The notes beneath the pieces were generated by a model. It ran no database searches. It saw only the letters and a list, made by a program, of their open reading frames with translations, and was not told where the DNA came from. From Paraescarpia echinospica (taxonomy: Eukaryota > Annelida > Polychaeta > Sabellida > Siboglinidae): 64,000 bases of DNA. Location: contig CM034541.1 in the NCBI GenBank assembly GCA_020002185.1, forward strand, positions 25,772,902 through 25,836,901. The letters are read 5' to 3'. Both the position numbers and the translations under genes were made by a program. Positions 1-14,100 of this stretch are shown here, in pieces. How positions within the stretch are numbered: position 1 is the first letter of the stretch; every line of letters starts with the position of its first letter.

Positions 1-703
1 CACTTCTCATTTGATCCCTTGTGGGGTAGGCTCACCACTTAATTTGTTTCGCCCTTTTGATGAATCTTCTACATCTATTATGATCCTCTGCCATGATCGT
101 ACATACAGAACTCCTGGGGATCGTTCATTAACATAATGCGCTCCTAAGAAAATAATTAAACAGAACCTGTTATTAAATTTAAGGAGGTTTTTCAAAGTGC
201 ACAAAGCTGCCACTGTGTTATTGAGGGCACTATTTCAGTGACACACCAACGAAAGTGTCCTGGTGGCGCGTCTTGTTGTTGACAGTTTTCAATATATAAG
301 ATCGCTACTAAGGAGCAACAAAAATTAATAACACATGATTAAAATATGTGCAAAACTATTTTTGGTAATTTCTTGTATTTTGTGTTTGTCATTGTACATG
401 AATCTATTAATACGTTACTTTCTGTGTTCATTCACTTCCTTAAACCATTCATCTCTCATCTCCCAGTTGGTGATATAATTCAGAAAACACAAAAAGTAAT
501 TATTTTGAGTTGTTTACTTACATGCTTTTTATATGCTAAGCTTTTTTTGAGGGCCTTTCTCCCACCTGAGAATTGAGTGACAATCAATTCATCAGATGAT
601 TCCAAAGTACCCAATTGTTTTGTTGGTCCAAGTAACAATAATTGTTTTTAAAAATTGTGTTTTCATTTACTTGAATTTTACAAAAAATATAAAATATTTG
701 TAG

Positions 704-3700
704 ACACGACATCTGTGAAAGTTGAAGACTCACCAAGTGTACCACAGAACCAGGATGTAGGAACACCGAGGTCGTTGCAAGACGACACAAACCGCAGTGT
801 GACGGACATCTCAGCAGAGTTTGAGAGCGCGAGCAGACTGCTCAAGACAGAATCAAAAATTGAAATGACGGAGACTCATAGTAGTAGAGCTCTCAGAAGT
901 ACTTCGGAGGAACAAACTTGGGATACAACAAGGAAGACAGGGAGATTGTCTCCGGTCCAGTCAAAGGGGACTCCCTCTGACAGTCTCAGTATGGCGGGGG
1001 TGAAAGCAAGAGGAAGTAGACTGAGGTACGTGTCACACACCCCGTCTGGCAGCACTTGAGTGGCGTACACTTCACAGCGACATTCACCCACTTGCAGTTG
1101 TGGAGACGTAGACATTGTTGTAGTTTACTAATTTCTAGGAGGCATTGAAAATATTAAAGCAGTTGGTAATTTTTGCACTTTCACGATTCTGTTTGATAGG
1201 AAATTTGTATTCACTTTGGAAGAAGTGTTTTCCAAAACTGTAACGTTTCGGCAGTTTGAATCAATCATCTTCCAAAGTAGGTAAAACATTTCAAACTGAA
1301 ATCAAAATCGCAATGTAATAGGGCCATGATATAGTTGGATTTATTTTAAAATGAGGATGAAAAATGTGTGACAGTCTATTAATATAGTCTTTTAGTTCAA
1401 CTGGTACCTGATATAGGATTTATAGTTAGATTGTTTGTTTTAGCATTCAAAATGACAATAATGCTGAGTAGATGACATACTAATGAGACTCTGAAATGTG
1501 GTTTTCTTGGACAGTTATCAGTGGTGATGGAAGTCATATGAGTGAGTCAACATTTAACTCGGCCATAGCTGCACCCTCTCCTGTAGTTTAAGATGACAAA
1601 AATTGACTGTCTTACTAGTTCATATAAGGCAATTGCACAGGCAAATACGTTCTTTTATTGCTTCAGTTAATCACCTCAACCTAAGTTTACAATCTTTAAA
1701 AAAGTTAATTGGCATCCACTTTCCTATGTGTGTTCATTGAACATAACAAAATGTTTCTTCATTGTTCAGTATTGCTGATCTAAACTTCATGGGATTCAGT
1801 CAGATGAGTACTAAGACTTACTAAGGTTTGGGTCAGTAAAAATGTGAAAATTCACTCAAATTGTGAGTAACCTGGTGCCGAGATCTGAAGTTTTGCATTC
1901 CAGTTATCTGAATTTACACCTTATATTTTGATGTATTAACTTTATTTATCTTTGAGATAACTTATATTATCACATACATTTTACAGTTGTCTCGAAAATA
2001 ATAAATGTCTTAAATCTTTGAGATAACGTCTATGAAATCTACATTGCTTTATTGTTTTTCAGATGACTAATATGTATGTGATAATAATAAGAAATGCCTA
2101 CAGTTTCTTGATAATATTATAAGAAACGCATACAATTTATTTTAGTATATTCATGATTCACAAGACGTAACTTTAATGCAGATATTTCCGAGAATTAGCA
2201 GAACAGTATGATGTAAGGTTTTTGAATCAATGCGAAAGTGACTTTCATTTAGTAGTAAAAATTAGACTTGCCTAGCTTTTATTTTAGGGGTTGCTTACAA
2301 TTGTCGACATGAAACTATTCATACAAAGCTTGCAAAAGGAGGTCAAGGCCTGCATACTAATTATAAAAATATCGGTCGCATGTGAATTGTATAACCAAAG
2401 TGATTGTAAATAACTGTTTTTGAACATTATTATTATATTGTCCTTATCATGCACTGTGGTAAAACCTCTTACATTCCAACATGGCTTTCAATGTGGAAAA
2501 TTATCAACAGTTTCAAGTAGAAATTAATGGGAAGTGAGGGGTGTGGGAATTGGTTCACGCTGTACGAATTGATGAATATCGACAAATGGGAACAACCCTT
2601 TAGTGCTTATACTTACATATCACAGTACATGCAATAGTTGTAGACTTGTAATAATAGACAACTGTAGTTTGCTTGCTTCTGTCGCACACCTCTAGATGGG
2701 TACCGCAGTAGACTGCACAGTCACGCTCTACGTAGGAACTAGGAGATGTAGGTAATACCACCACACACTCGTGTACTGTCTGTTTGTTGCAATTCCAGTT
2801 ATGCTGTGAACACAAATATTTTCTGGCAAAGCAAAATAAAAAATTTCATGATGGTGTTCTGTACATATCTGTGTGTTGAGCACTCAAGCATTCCCATTCA
2901 TATTAGTAGAATTACTAATCTATGGGATCATTAACATTGAGAAATTAAATCCTTTAAAATGAATGCATGACTTTTGTTACATTGAGAATAGTCCTTACAA
3001 ATACAGCGTGAAAATATCAATGTTTATTTGAAAGAAAAACATCTATTTGTTGACATTTTAAATTCGAAGTCCTCTAGATGAAAATGCACGGTTCTTGAAG
3101 TAAGACGTGCCAAAACACAATAATTTGATTTATTTGCTTATTTCAGACAGATTTCACACAAAAGTGGGAATTTATCTTCTAGCATTGATTATATAGAGTA
3201 TGCTAGCTTGTTTGTGCGAATCTGGTATTTTGTTATGATGAAATTTCTTACAAAAAATTAAAGTATTTTTGGTAAGAACCAGTCAAAATGGGCAAAAAAT
3301 GGCAAATGTTGCACTGCTGTTATATGCTATAACATGACGCAACTGACAGTTTTGCTGCAGATCTACCTTAGATATCAAAGTCAGTTCTTTCGATTATTTG
3401 AACAAATGTATGCACTCGTAATGCTACAGATTTGAACCTGAATGAGACTAATTTATGATGGGTGAAATCAACTGAAGAGGGAATGTTAAATACACTTTGT
3501 TACTGCATGCAACTCACTTAACTGTAATTTCCCTCCAATCTTTAATGACACCCCTGTCTGTTCATACTATAATTCTCTGTTCCCTTATAGTATCATTCCC
3601 TGCTTTTTTATTCTTCTCCCACCACCCAAGTATCTTACACAAATTAACATGGATTGATCCTGATATTTCAAAATGGCTTGTCTATTTAAAAATTTGTAAT

Positions 3701-4535
3701 GACAGTAAAATTACCAAGTGTTGGTTGATGTTATTAGACTACTAATTCCAATGAATCTGTTAGTTATTACAACAACATCATTATTGCTAACGATTTCAAC
3801 AAACTAGTTGTTTTTAGTACAGGTAAACTGTCTTGTCACAAGGTAATAATAAAAGGCTGCATAAGTTCAAAAACACCCAAAATATGTCAGCATTACATGG
3901 CGAGATGTGGTCATCACTATGTAGCAGAGGAAAAATAAACTGCCAGGTTTGCATCACCTAGCTATTAAAACATTAATGCAAATTTAGCCTAATAGCTGTC
4001 TTTATTGTACGACATATCGGTGAGGAGGTTGAACCAAAGCCAAATGCGTAACGTCTTTTTTGTCTTTGTGAACATATCAGACCATCCCTCAATGATTGTA
4101 AATGAGAGTAAGACGTATGTGCTTGCTTACAGAAAGATTATTGAAGACATTTTTGTTCTTAAACTAATATACAGTCAGACCTCGTTTAACCTTTGTATTA
4201 TTCATATATACAGTTTTAGGATTTGATGATGTATAAATAAAGTTTATTATTATTACAGACGTGACCTGAGCCCTCTGCCGCGTAGGAACTCTCTCACATC
4301 CAGTGTGAGTCCCTCACAGAAGCTGTCTTCCTCCTATGATGACCAGCTGTCATCCAGTTCGGAGTCCATTGGATCGATGCTCCGATCCAACGCTCGTCTG
4401 CTCCGGAGCAGTGACCTTCTGCTCTCCGGAAGGTCAAGTTCGCTCTACAGTGGCAGTCCGATGCCATTTCGACAGAATAAAAGTTTTCGACCAAGCAGCG
4501 AGTTTACCAGCATCCCAAAGAAGTACAGTAAATAA
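704..4535 (+). CDS. C-terminal two exons of an unidentified serine-rich protein (5' end outside window)
   Basis: Two exons join cleanly. The first runs 704-1025 (acceptor ...TTTGTAG before 704, donor GTACGT at 1026). The last runs 4259-4535 (acceptor TTATTACAG, stop TAA 4533-4535). The split codon AG|A gives Arg and the frame stays open across the join, for about 200 residues. The upstream exon is polar and charged (Glu, Ser, Thr, Lys). The last exon is very rich in Ser and Arg (for example SYDDQLSSSSESIGSMLRS) and ends FTSIPKKYSK, so the tail is probably disordered and possibly phosphorylated. There is no start codon or catalytic motif; at least one more exon must lie before position 1. I do not recognise the family. 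The exon structure is well supported, the function unknown. The intron 1026-4258 holds no other gene I can see. Confidence 0.6.
3915..4095. repeat. Interspersed repeat, copy 1 (related to 9915-10095)
   Basis: Partner of the block in DCTN3 intron 4; see the shared ordered motifs CACCTAG, TTAATGCAAAT, TAGCTGT, GAACCAA and ACCATCC. It lies about 160 bases before the last exon of the serine-rich gene. No coding content. Confidence 0.5.
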
Positions 4536-4598
4536 CAGCTGTCTAAAGTGACGTCCTTAATGCGCCATGTCCAATCTGTCCACTATGGTCACACTGGT

Positions 4599-4649
4599 AA
4601 TAAAGAGAGAATTTTCAGAAAGGTGAAGAGATTACATTTTTCAAATAAA
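4599..4649 (+). terminator. Poly(A) signals of the serine-rich gene
   Basis: Two AATAAA hexamers at 4599-4604 and 4644-4649 lie 64 and 109 bases after the stop codon of the preceding + strand gene, where a cleavage/polyadenylation signal is expected. Confidence 0.5.
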
Positions 4650-5850
4650 GTTGAAGAATTTAGTTTTGCCTTTTGTGAAAACAACTTGTTTTTACTTTGA
4701 GCAACATAATATGTTGGCGAAGAAATGGGTAATTAAAAACTAATGAAATCAGAAGACGGGAGAGCAACTGTAGAATGTTGAAACTAAATTGATGGTTTAC
4801 ATTAAACAATGGAATGTTGTTAGATCAGATTTGGTTGGGTATTTTGTGGACCTTGAAGCAGCAGCCACTAGATAAAGTAGTGTAAAACGCTTTGTGCAGT
4901 CCCGAGGACTGGATACTGCATTATATAAGAACTTACCTTTTACTTCACTTTGTAATTAACAGCTGAAAGCAGGTGGAATCCAGCTGCAATGTTTATCAGG
5001 TAAATCTTATGGGGTAGTGTCAATATTACATGTTTATAATTTGATGGATGGTGGTCAAAAATCTGAACTTGTGGTCTGAATTGAAGGAAATATATTCTAT
5101 TGGTGAATTTTATTTATATTTTTGATGGGATTTATGTAATTGTGTTAACTTTTGACATGACCCCCAAGTTACATGTGCCATAAGGTGTTTTATTTATTTT
5201 ATTTGTGTTGTTTTTATCAAGAGTGTAAGTGTGTATCTAGTGTAAAGCCAAATAGCCTTCATTAATCACCGGCAGAAGTTTCTGTCAACATTGTGTAGGT
5301 AATCACCATAATATCCACTTATTAGCTCTGCTGTGATATGCAGCCAATCTGTGATCTTAAACCCTGTGAACAAGTAATATATAAGCAGTAATTTATAAGA
5401 CAAATGACATGACTTGTACACACAAACATGTCTGCACGTGTTGCAATATGTATTATCTATTTATTATGCAATCAGAAAATATTCTGGGAATTCCTTGTAT
5501 ATTTTTGCTACACGCTGTATACTTTTTGTGCATTTCCTAAGCCTGATGTGAGTGAAGAGAATATATTTTGTATACTATCTTCCTTGTGTATTTCCCATCA
5601 CTAAAACATTATTAAAATTGTGTACATCACATGATGTTGTATTGTCTGATGTAGGGATCCATCCAGGAGATTGCCTTTATAATTGTGTATTTAGTGCCAC
5701 GAAAATGTGGCACAATTTAACAAAAATAGTTTATAAAATGTATGACAAGTGGTTATTGCTTGGAAATATAATAAAATCTCTCCCGATTTAAGTCCCTGGC
5801 TGAATACAACTCTGATATTATTGATACATGTTTGTTAGTTTAACAAGATT
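4650..5850. other. Intergenic, no gene seen
   Basis: AT-rich sequence without a credible coding exon. A short stretch at about 4870-4945 (GCAGTCCCGAGGACTGGA, then ACTGCATTATATAAGAAC) resembles the tail of a SINE also seen at about 36930-36965 (GGACTGGACACCGCGTTACA, then TAAGAACTTAC), so a small SINE fragment is likely here. Confidence 0.4.
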
Positions 5851-7070
5851 TAACAAGATTGCCACCCAGAGAATTAACTCTAGATGGCAGGTGAACAAGG
5901 AAGCCCTTTGGCTTATTGAGAGTCCAACCCTTTTATCTACATGTATTCCGTCCTTCTGAGGTATGTGTCGATTTTATTTTTAAACATTCACACAACTAGC
6001 ACCCACACAATCAGCAGATAATCTGTTCCAATCATTTACAGTCCTTTGTGAAAATGAGAACTTTCTTGTATCTAATCTACACGGCTCCTTTACTAATTTA
6101 ACTTCATGTCCTCTAGTCTTTCTATCTTTCTTAACCGAGAAGAAATATTTCTATCAATATTTCCATAACCATTCAATATTTAAAAAACTTCTGTCTGATC
6201 TCCTCTCAATCTCCTGGTCTCTAGTGTTGTTAAACCACATTCTTTTAAGCGTTTTTCATAACTAAGATCCCTCAGTTTTGGTATCATTTTAGTCGCTCTC
6301 CTCAGCACTCTTTCTAGCATATCTATGTCCTTCTTACAATATGGCCTCCACGCATGTATACAATATTCTAAATGAGTCCTAACTATTGTTTTGTACAGCG
6401 GTATTATTAGTTCTTTTTCCTTATACGCTATATTTCTCCTAATTCAAGGATTTGATTTTCCTTTGAAGCTGCAATTCCGCACTGCTATGAAACCTTCATA
6501 TCGGCACTAAAGGTTAACCCTAAGTCCTTTTCTTTTACAGTAGTACTTAGTACAGTTCCCCCCATTATATACTCTACATCTTCGTTCCCATGTCCTGTGT
6601 GGAGGCATTTACATTTCCCAAAATTAAACAACATTTGCCACTTTTCAGACCATTTGATCAACCTGTCAAGATCATCTTATAAATGCTGTCTACCTCCATC
6701 ACTTTTAATCCTTCTAAACATTTTGTATCATCCACAAATTTCAACACCTTGCTTGTTATTTCATCATCCAAATCGTTGATATATATTAAGAATAATATAG
6801 GTCCCAGTACTGATCCCTGTGATACCCCACTCAAAACTTATTTCCAGTTTGAAGCCTCCCCATCAACAACTACCAGGTACCCGTTTTCTTGTCAATCAGC
6901 CATTTTCTATCCAGTTAATTATACCATTTCCTATGCCATGGGCCTTTAGTTTAAGCAGTAACCTTTGATGTGGTACTTTGTTGAAAGCTTTTTGAAAATC
7001 TAAGTAGATGATATCTACTGGTGATCCCTCATCTACCCACTTAGTGATATCTTCCAAAAACATAACATAA
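5850..7070 (-). pseudogene. Decayed LINE reverse transcriptase (CR1/Jockey-like group)
   Basis: Read on the minus strand, the segment gives broken pieces of a LINE reverse transcriptase in family order. First comes DIIYLDFQKAFNKVPHQRLL (7020-6945), then a block around 6760 with FVDDTK in place of the F/Y-A/V-DD catalytic motif. The C-terminal region follows at about 6400-6060: RTHLEYCIHAWRPYCKKDID, then LERVLRRATKMIPKLRDLSY. Many stops and frame changes interrupt it, so it is long dead. The C-terminal arrangement (LEYC..AW.PY..KDI..LERVQRRATK.I) is the well-known LINE connection and thumb region. No 5' endonuclease part is visible beyond 7070, so the copy is 5' truncated. Confidence 0.75.
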
Positions 7071-8102
7071 AAAATATAGTTAGCTCCCCAATTTTAAATA
7101 AAAGAACTCATCAGATTGTTTGATATTACTTTATTGCCTGCACATATAAACTCAAGCAAACATCAATTGTTGTAAAACATTTCAATGGTTTTGTCAAACG
7201 GAAATATTGATGACAGACTGAGAGATCTCTATTACAATATCAAGATCCAATTTAACGATCGATTTGTAAATAAGTTGACACAAGTTTAATACACTTCAAA
7301 CAGACTCCAGCGGAAGCAACGCTGTGGGCCTGGTGTGACTTTAGTTAGCCCTATAGCCCATAATAGCTCAAGCGTGTTGCTAACAGTGAGAAGCAATCTG
7401 AACCTAAGTACAATGCAAATTGGCAAAGCAGAACCCAACTAGCCATTTCTGTACCGTTTAGTCATTATTAGCAGGAAGTTTACTGAAACTAGTTAGTTTG
7501 ATCAAGAGAGTAGGAATGAACCAACTTGAATGGAAGTAAGCATCAAGAAGCAAAAAGGGCCAACAGCTGTTGTTTATCAGCTGAACGTTTTCTTTACAAT
7601 TTCGCAGGGGCAACTTTGAAATGGTTTTTTGGCTTATTAAATGCAATTTGCTGGGCCTATATCTTCAATATTTTAATTCTAGTATTACGAAGACGATATA
7701 AATAAATGATGAATTAACATTGTGCCTTCAACAACAGAGCAATAAAATTAATAGTGCTACAAGTCTCTAATGGGCCAGCACATTTTTAAACATCGCCAAA
7801 GAAAATGTAAATCAGTTAATTTTGTGAATGCTGTGACAGTGTCTGAAAGTACTGCTTGGCTTGTTTTTAGTCCTACGTGCCCCCCGCTCCCCATTCCCCT
7901 TCATTCCAACAATAAATATGTTGGCATTACAAAAATGTACACCAATAATTTTATATTTCTATTTATTCAACTTACTTTTGGCGCAATTGTAATCTTATTC
8001 ACTATCCTTACACACAAGAGTGCTTGAAAATAATCCAACAGAACATGCAGTATGCATACATTATATAAACGACTATCAATAAATATCGCACTACAATGAC
8101 GT
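7071..8102. other. Intergenic and 3' flank of DCTN3
   Basis: No coding exon recognised. The stretch contains the probable poly(A) signal of the minus-strand DCTN3 gene and otherwise AT-rich unique-looking DNA. Confidence 0.4.
7962..7967 (-). terminator. Probable poly(A) signal of DCTN3
   Basis: TTTATT on the + strand is AATAAA on the minus strand, about 135 bases beyond the DCTN3 stop codon (8103-8105). Confidence 0.4.
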
Positions 8103-11100
8103 TTAATCAAGCGTCTTCTTCGGCTGTGCTGCCATCTCAAATTCTGTTACCAGCTTGTCCCACAACACAAACTGCTTTGACAGCAATGTGATCTGATGGC
8201 GGCTAAGGAATCACAACCGACAGAGCAAACGGCAGTAGTAAGAGTTACCATAATTATATACTTTGGCCACTTCTAGCTGACCGTTGCAAACTGACATCAT
8301 TTCAACTTTGTTTTAAACTTTACACTGTGTCACGAAATCAGGAAATGTTTGCCAAATTATTTAGGTAAAACCTATATATTAATGAAGACTGACATTAATG
8401 TTGAGGTACTAAATGGCAGAAAGGATACGGCAGAGTTATAATGTGAGAAGGTTGTTTCTAGTCCGTCTGATAACTCGGCTGTTTTGTCCTGTTGAATCAG
8501 AGCAAACATTGCAAGGTACATCAAGAAAAGTGGAGAGAACTTGCATACTGTTAATGTTACGTTCCAGCGCAGGCGTTTACACTAGTGTTACAAATAATAA
8601 TTTGTAATGCAAAGTTTTCACACAACATTTGAAATGTACATTGTGTTAAAACTTACTGCCCTGGTGTTGAAGTTGTACAGATACAACCATGGTGTACATT
8701 TACACCACCAAGGGATATGTATGCAACCATGTTGTACATATGCAACCATGGTGTACATATACCACCATGATGTACATTTATGCATCCATATTGTACAGAC
8801 AATCATGTCATATACAGCTAATGTATACAGTTACAACCATGGCGTGTACAGTTACAACCATGGAGTGTACAGTTATAACCATGGCATGTAGAGTTACAAC
8901 CAGGGCATATACAGTTACAAACATGGCGTGTACAGTTATAACCATGGCCTGTATAGTGGCAAACAGAGTGTACAGCTACAACCATGGCATGTACAGTTAC
9001 AACCGTGGCCTGTACAGTTGCAACCACAGAATGTACAGTTGCAACCACAGAGTGTACAGTTACAACCACAAAGTGTACTGTCGCAACCATAAATTGTACA
9101 GTCACAACCATGGAGTGTAGTTTCAACACTGGAGTGTACAGTTACAACCATGGCATGTAGTGTCAAATATGATGTGTACATTTACAACCGTGGCCAATAC
9201 AGAAGCAACCACGGAGTGTACAGTTGCAGCCACGGAGTGTACAGTTGCTACCATGGAGTGTCAAGTTACAACCATGGCATGAATAGTTTCAACCACGGAG
9301 TGTACAGTTACAACTATGGAGTGTATAGTTACAACTATGGAGTGTACAGTTACAACCACGGAGTGTACAGTTACAACCAAAGAGTGCACAATTGCAACCA
9401 TGGGGTGTACAGTTACAACTATGGAGTGTACAGTTACACCGATGGAGTGTACATTTACAACCATGTTACAGCCATGGAGTATGCATTTACAACCACACTT
9501 GGTGTTCACCTGTTGCGTGATTTGCAGCTTGCACAGTGAATGAAGTTGGTTCTCCATGGATGGCACCGCTGAAACAATCATCATGAAATCTTGTACATTA
9601 CTGATAATGACACACATTAAATTGTTATCAATCACTACCGTTAGGTGACGGCTCAAAGAGCAATGTAATAAACTAGTAATACAACACACTAAACTCATGT
9701 ATGTTTACATGTGTGTGTGTGCGGTGCGTGCGGTGCGTGCGGTGCGTGCGGTGCGTGCGGTGCATGTGGTGTGGGTGCGTGCGTTTGTGTACAATTAAAA
9801 AACCATACGTCAACATTCAGTTGCTTTTAAGGTTGGCATTAGGAGCAATTGCATACGTTCACAGTCCGAAAATATATACGTGTTTGGTTGTCACTACATA
9901 CTGCGGGGGAAATAGGCTGCTACAGAGGTGCCACCTAGTGAGTAAAACATGTTAATGCAAATTAACACTGATAGCTATTTTGGATAGTCCAATCGCAAGT
10001 TTGCCATGTATTGGTGGAGGATGTATGTTCTGAACCAATGCTAAACATGTAACATTTGTTTTGACTTTACAAACTGATGCAACCATCCAGCAGTGATGGA
10101 GAGCGCATTACCTCGCATGTGTTCGCTGCTCAGTAGATGCGACATCTCTTTCACATGCTCAAGGTCAGCGGCCTCCTGGCGAAGACGACTTTCCTCTAAA
10201 GAAGAAAACAGCAAAGTAACTTAGACAGTTTGACAAACTGGGCCCATTCACAAGAGCCTGACTAACGTGATGCTCTGTGTGTGTATGAAACCGAACATTC
10301 CAAACAGATCCTTCACTGTAAAATGAAAACTGAGCTACTGGACAAAGGCATCACGAGGTGATGACCTGGGCAAAAATTATTAATTGTCATAAATGGAATA
10401 TTCTTGATTGTGTGTATCACAAAAAAAAGACTTCTGACCTAATTCCTTTTTATTTACACTAGTCCCCTTCTTCTGCAAAGGTACTTTAAGTAAGTAATTT
10501 ATTTCCAACAACAATATAAAACAATTGTACATCCCGTTATTCCAAAATACAACATTTTCAACATGTGAACAAAAAATATGCATAAGTGTTGGTGGAAAGA
10601 GGGTGAACAGAAGTGTAATACTTATGTATGGTTCACCCCCAACCAATATAGTTACTAATTGTACTAATACAACTTAAATACACACTGATTTTTGTGTGGT
10701 ACGCACACGATGTCTTCAAAAGGTGTCTTTCTGTCGAGTACCATGTGTTGAGATATAGCGTTTAAACATTGTTTGCAAACTATTTGGTATCTCATTGTGA
10801 TGTGCCTTATACATTATAATCACTGTCTTAAATTTAACTAAGTCTATAAACATCAATGTACACAGTTGCTTAAATAGAGTGTTGGTACGCTCCAAACGCT
10901 TTACGCCACAGATCACATGTAGGGTATTCCACAGTTAGATACAAATGTCAAAGTACACAGTTGCTTAAATAGAGTGTTGGTACGCTCCAAACGCTTTACG
11001 CCACAGATCACATGTAGGGTATTCCACAGTTAGATACAAATGTCAAAGTACACAGTTGCTTAAATAGAGTGTTGGTACGCTCCAAACGCTTTACGCCACA

Positions 11101-14100
11101 GATCACATGAAGTATTAGTTTCTGCAGCACTGTAATACACCTGATGTTTGAGACGTAGGTTTTACCCCATATTTCGCTGCATAGTTAATATATATGGCAA
11201 AAACATGGAACAGTACAATATGTACATTCCACCCTGATTAATTAAACAACTTACTTTGTGAATGATTGCTGCTACTTTTGACAGTTTTGTTCTAACCGTA
11301 TTAATGTGATGTTTCCAGTTTAGCTGGTCATCAATACATACTCCCATTTGATTACACCTACTCTGGTTATTCATTTGCTATTTATACACAGATTAATGTC
11401 TACATCTGGTGGGCGTTCCCGAATAACATATAATTCGTTTATGACAAGGTGAGTGATAATTTGTTTACAGCAAACCATTTGCACAATCTGGCAACTTCTC
11501 TATTTAACATGTCACGTAGTTCTGTCAGATTGTTGCTGGTACAAAATATATTTGTATCGTCAGCAAAAAGTATGAATTTTACTAATGTTGATACGTTACA
11601 GATGTCTTTAATGTAAAGAATAAATAAATGTGGACCTAAAATAGACCTTTGCGGAACTCCACTTGAGACATCTAATAGCTCCGAAACATACTCATCAATA
11701 TATACAAACTGCTTCCTGTTCGAAAGGTAGCTTTTAATCCAATCATTTCCATGCACACCATAATAATTCTTTTTTTGGTAAGTACCTCATGATCTATTGT
11801 ATCGAATGCCTTTTTAAGATCAATAAATACACCGACGGCATGCTTTTTACTGTCCTTAGCATTTGTGATTTCCTCAATCAATTCCAATACAGCATGTGAT
11901 GTGGACAGTGTTTCCTCTGGGTAAAATGATGGGTGTTAGGGGTGGAGTATGCGTGCACTGCACGCGTGAAGCATTGCTAGGGGTCTGGGCATACTCCCCC
12001 GTAGATTTTTTAAAACTAGCTTTAAAATGGTGCATTCTGAGGTATGTTTAACCTTTACTCTTGAATATAGAGGGGAAGATATAAAACAAGATCATATGTA
12101 AACACGTTTATTACACTACTTGTAAATGTAATAATTATGATTGATAAAAGTCAGTAATCATGATTACTTCATTGTGTTGAGGTGTGGTTTCCACGTGACC
12201 ACTGGTACTTGGTTGTGGTGATGTTTTTCTTGCCCCAACCCTAGGCCTTGTTACCATGCTGACAGAGTCAGTGGTATCATGTGAAGACTCTTCCCCCATC
12301 ATCACCTTTAAATGATTATCAAAATACTACGATGTTAAATTGGTGTTTTCTGCTTCAAAGATTATACTTTATTTGTTGCTAGCGTGTTATGCAATTAATT
12401 AAACAGTCATTTCTGGAATATCTCAAAAGTATGTTTCTATTAATCACAAGAAAGTTTCTCAGATTGTGGCCTTTTTTATAAAACGGTGTAAGTTGTTTAG
12501 TATATCCACATACAAACATCACTGCCTAGCCAAAGATGTTGATAATCTATTAGTATACATGGGTTTGGGCAATAGGCGTCTTTTACGAGATGAACTTCAG
12601 TGATTTATATTCTTAAGTACTTCACTCAAATCAACTTTCCCAAAAGTTTGTTTGCACAACTTTGTCGGAATATATATTAGATATTTAGCACAAAGATATC
12701 TTATGAATCACATTCCTTATTTTGCCAAAAAACGGCATAGAACATTAGTAAAATAGACTAGTGGTACTTGTGTCGAATCTGGACCCACCTCGATTTTGCC
12801 TTTATAACTCGTGTTTTGCCTAACTTTTATACCTCAGTGAGTTAGTTCCATCATTCAACATTATCCTACGCATATTTACGGTTAAGAATATTGTGTCTTA
12901 GCACCCTTTTGAGGTGTAAATAGCACCCTGGTTAGTATCAACATACACTGCTATATCGCTTATTTTATGTCTCCCAAACACAGTTACCGTTTGGGCGCCA
13001 TGTTAGTATTGTTACATGAATGTCTAGATTTCTAGTATGTCGAAACTCCACAAGGTGTCACCACTGGAGACACCGGGATCCCGCAGGAATATTCCATGAT
13101 TGGACAACTGACAAATGATGTCATTCACGTTGTCCAATGGAGCTAATTACAAAAGGTAAATCCTAACCGGCTCTGAGCGACGTTAAGAAGACTAAACGAT
13201 GTTGCTACAAATCTGTGATTTTGCAGGAATATAAGTGACTTTGTGGTGTCATTTCACGCCGCTCGCCGATGCTGAATATATTGCGAAATAACCCAAAAAT
13301 GGGCACAATAGCTCCAAGGTGGCAATTTTGGCTTATTTTGGACGAGGCGACATAGTAAACAACAAGGTGGCCCGCCTCACTCGTCATATACCAGGGGAAA
13401 TACTATGGACATATTAGCATGGAACTTTGGCTGTATAAGAGGGGTGGCCACTCTACAGGGGGACAACTAGTCAGCCTCCTGCCTTCCAATCAGGAACTAG
13501 GTGTATTATAAGCAGATGTGGACATGCAAACCTTGTAATGTAATGTAGTTGTAATCAAATATACCATGTGGCCTGCAGGCATGCAAACAGCATGGGAAAT
13601 CATGTTGCCTTGACAGTGGATTTTAACTACCAGATGGCCATTGCAGAGAGTTAAAATAGCCTGATCAAGCCAGCTGCTGGTCGCATTAAGTTGTGTGGCC
13701 TTAAGTGGCCGCTTCAGAAGGGTTGTTTAATTATAAAACAGTTAATGTGATAGAAATCTGGTCTGTTGGCGACAGGTCTCTTGGCGGGTGGAGGGGGGAC
13801 CACCCAAGAGGGAGACTACCATATACATATATGTCACAATCAGCATATTGTCCATTAACCTACCAGTAAGTATTATTTCCATTTTCGTGTCAACACTCTG
13901 GGTTATTTCATCTTCATGTTCTGCATCAACCAGCTTGTTCAACACGTCCACTGCAAAAGATTAAAAAAATAGGTAATCTGTAATTTATGACACAGCATTA
14001 AGCAGGTAGCCCTCTGCTTACTGCCTTGGGCTACATTTTAAAATTAGATGTAAAATACAGCAGTTGATTCTCCTTATTGTACGCTGTATGTTTGATCATC

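Noticed and set aside
8618..9698. Frames of 80-145 codons with YNHGVYS- or VVTVHS-type repeats
   Set aside because: By-products of the 21-bp minisatellite; open in several frames on both strands within a DCTN3 intron.
13010..13560. A solo LTR in DCTN3 intron 3
   Set aside because: Looks LTR-like (TGTTACATG start, TATAAGAGG) but no direct repeat flanks it and no second copy is present to define ends.
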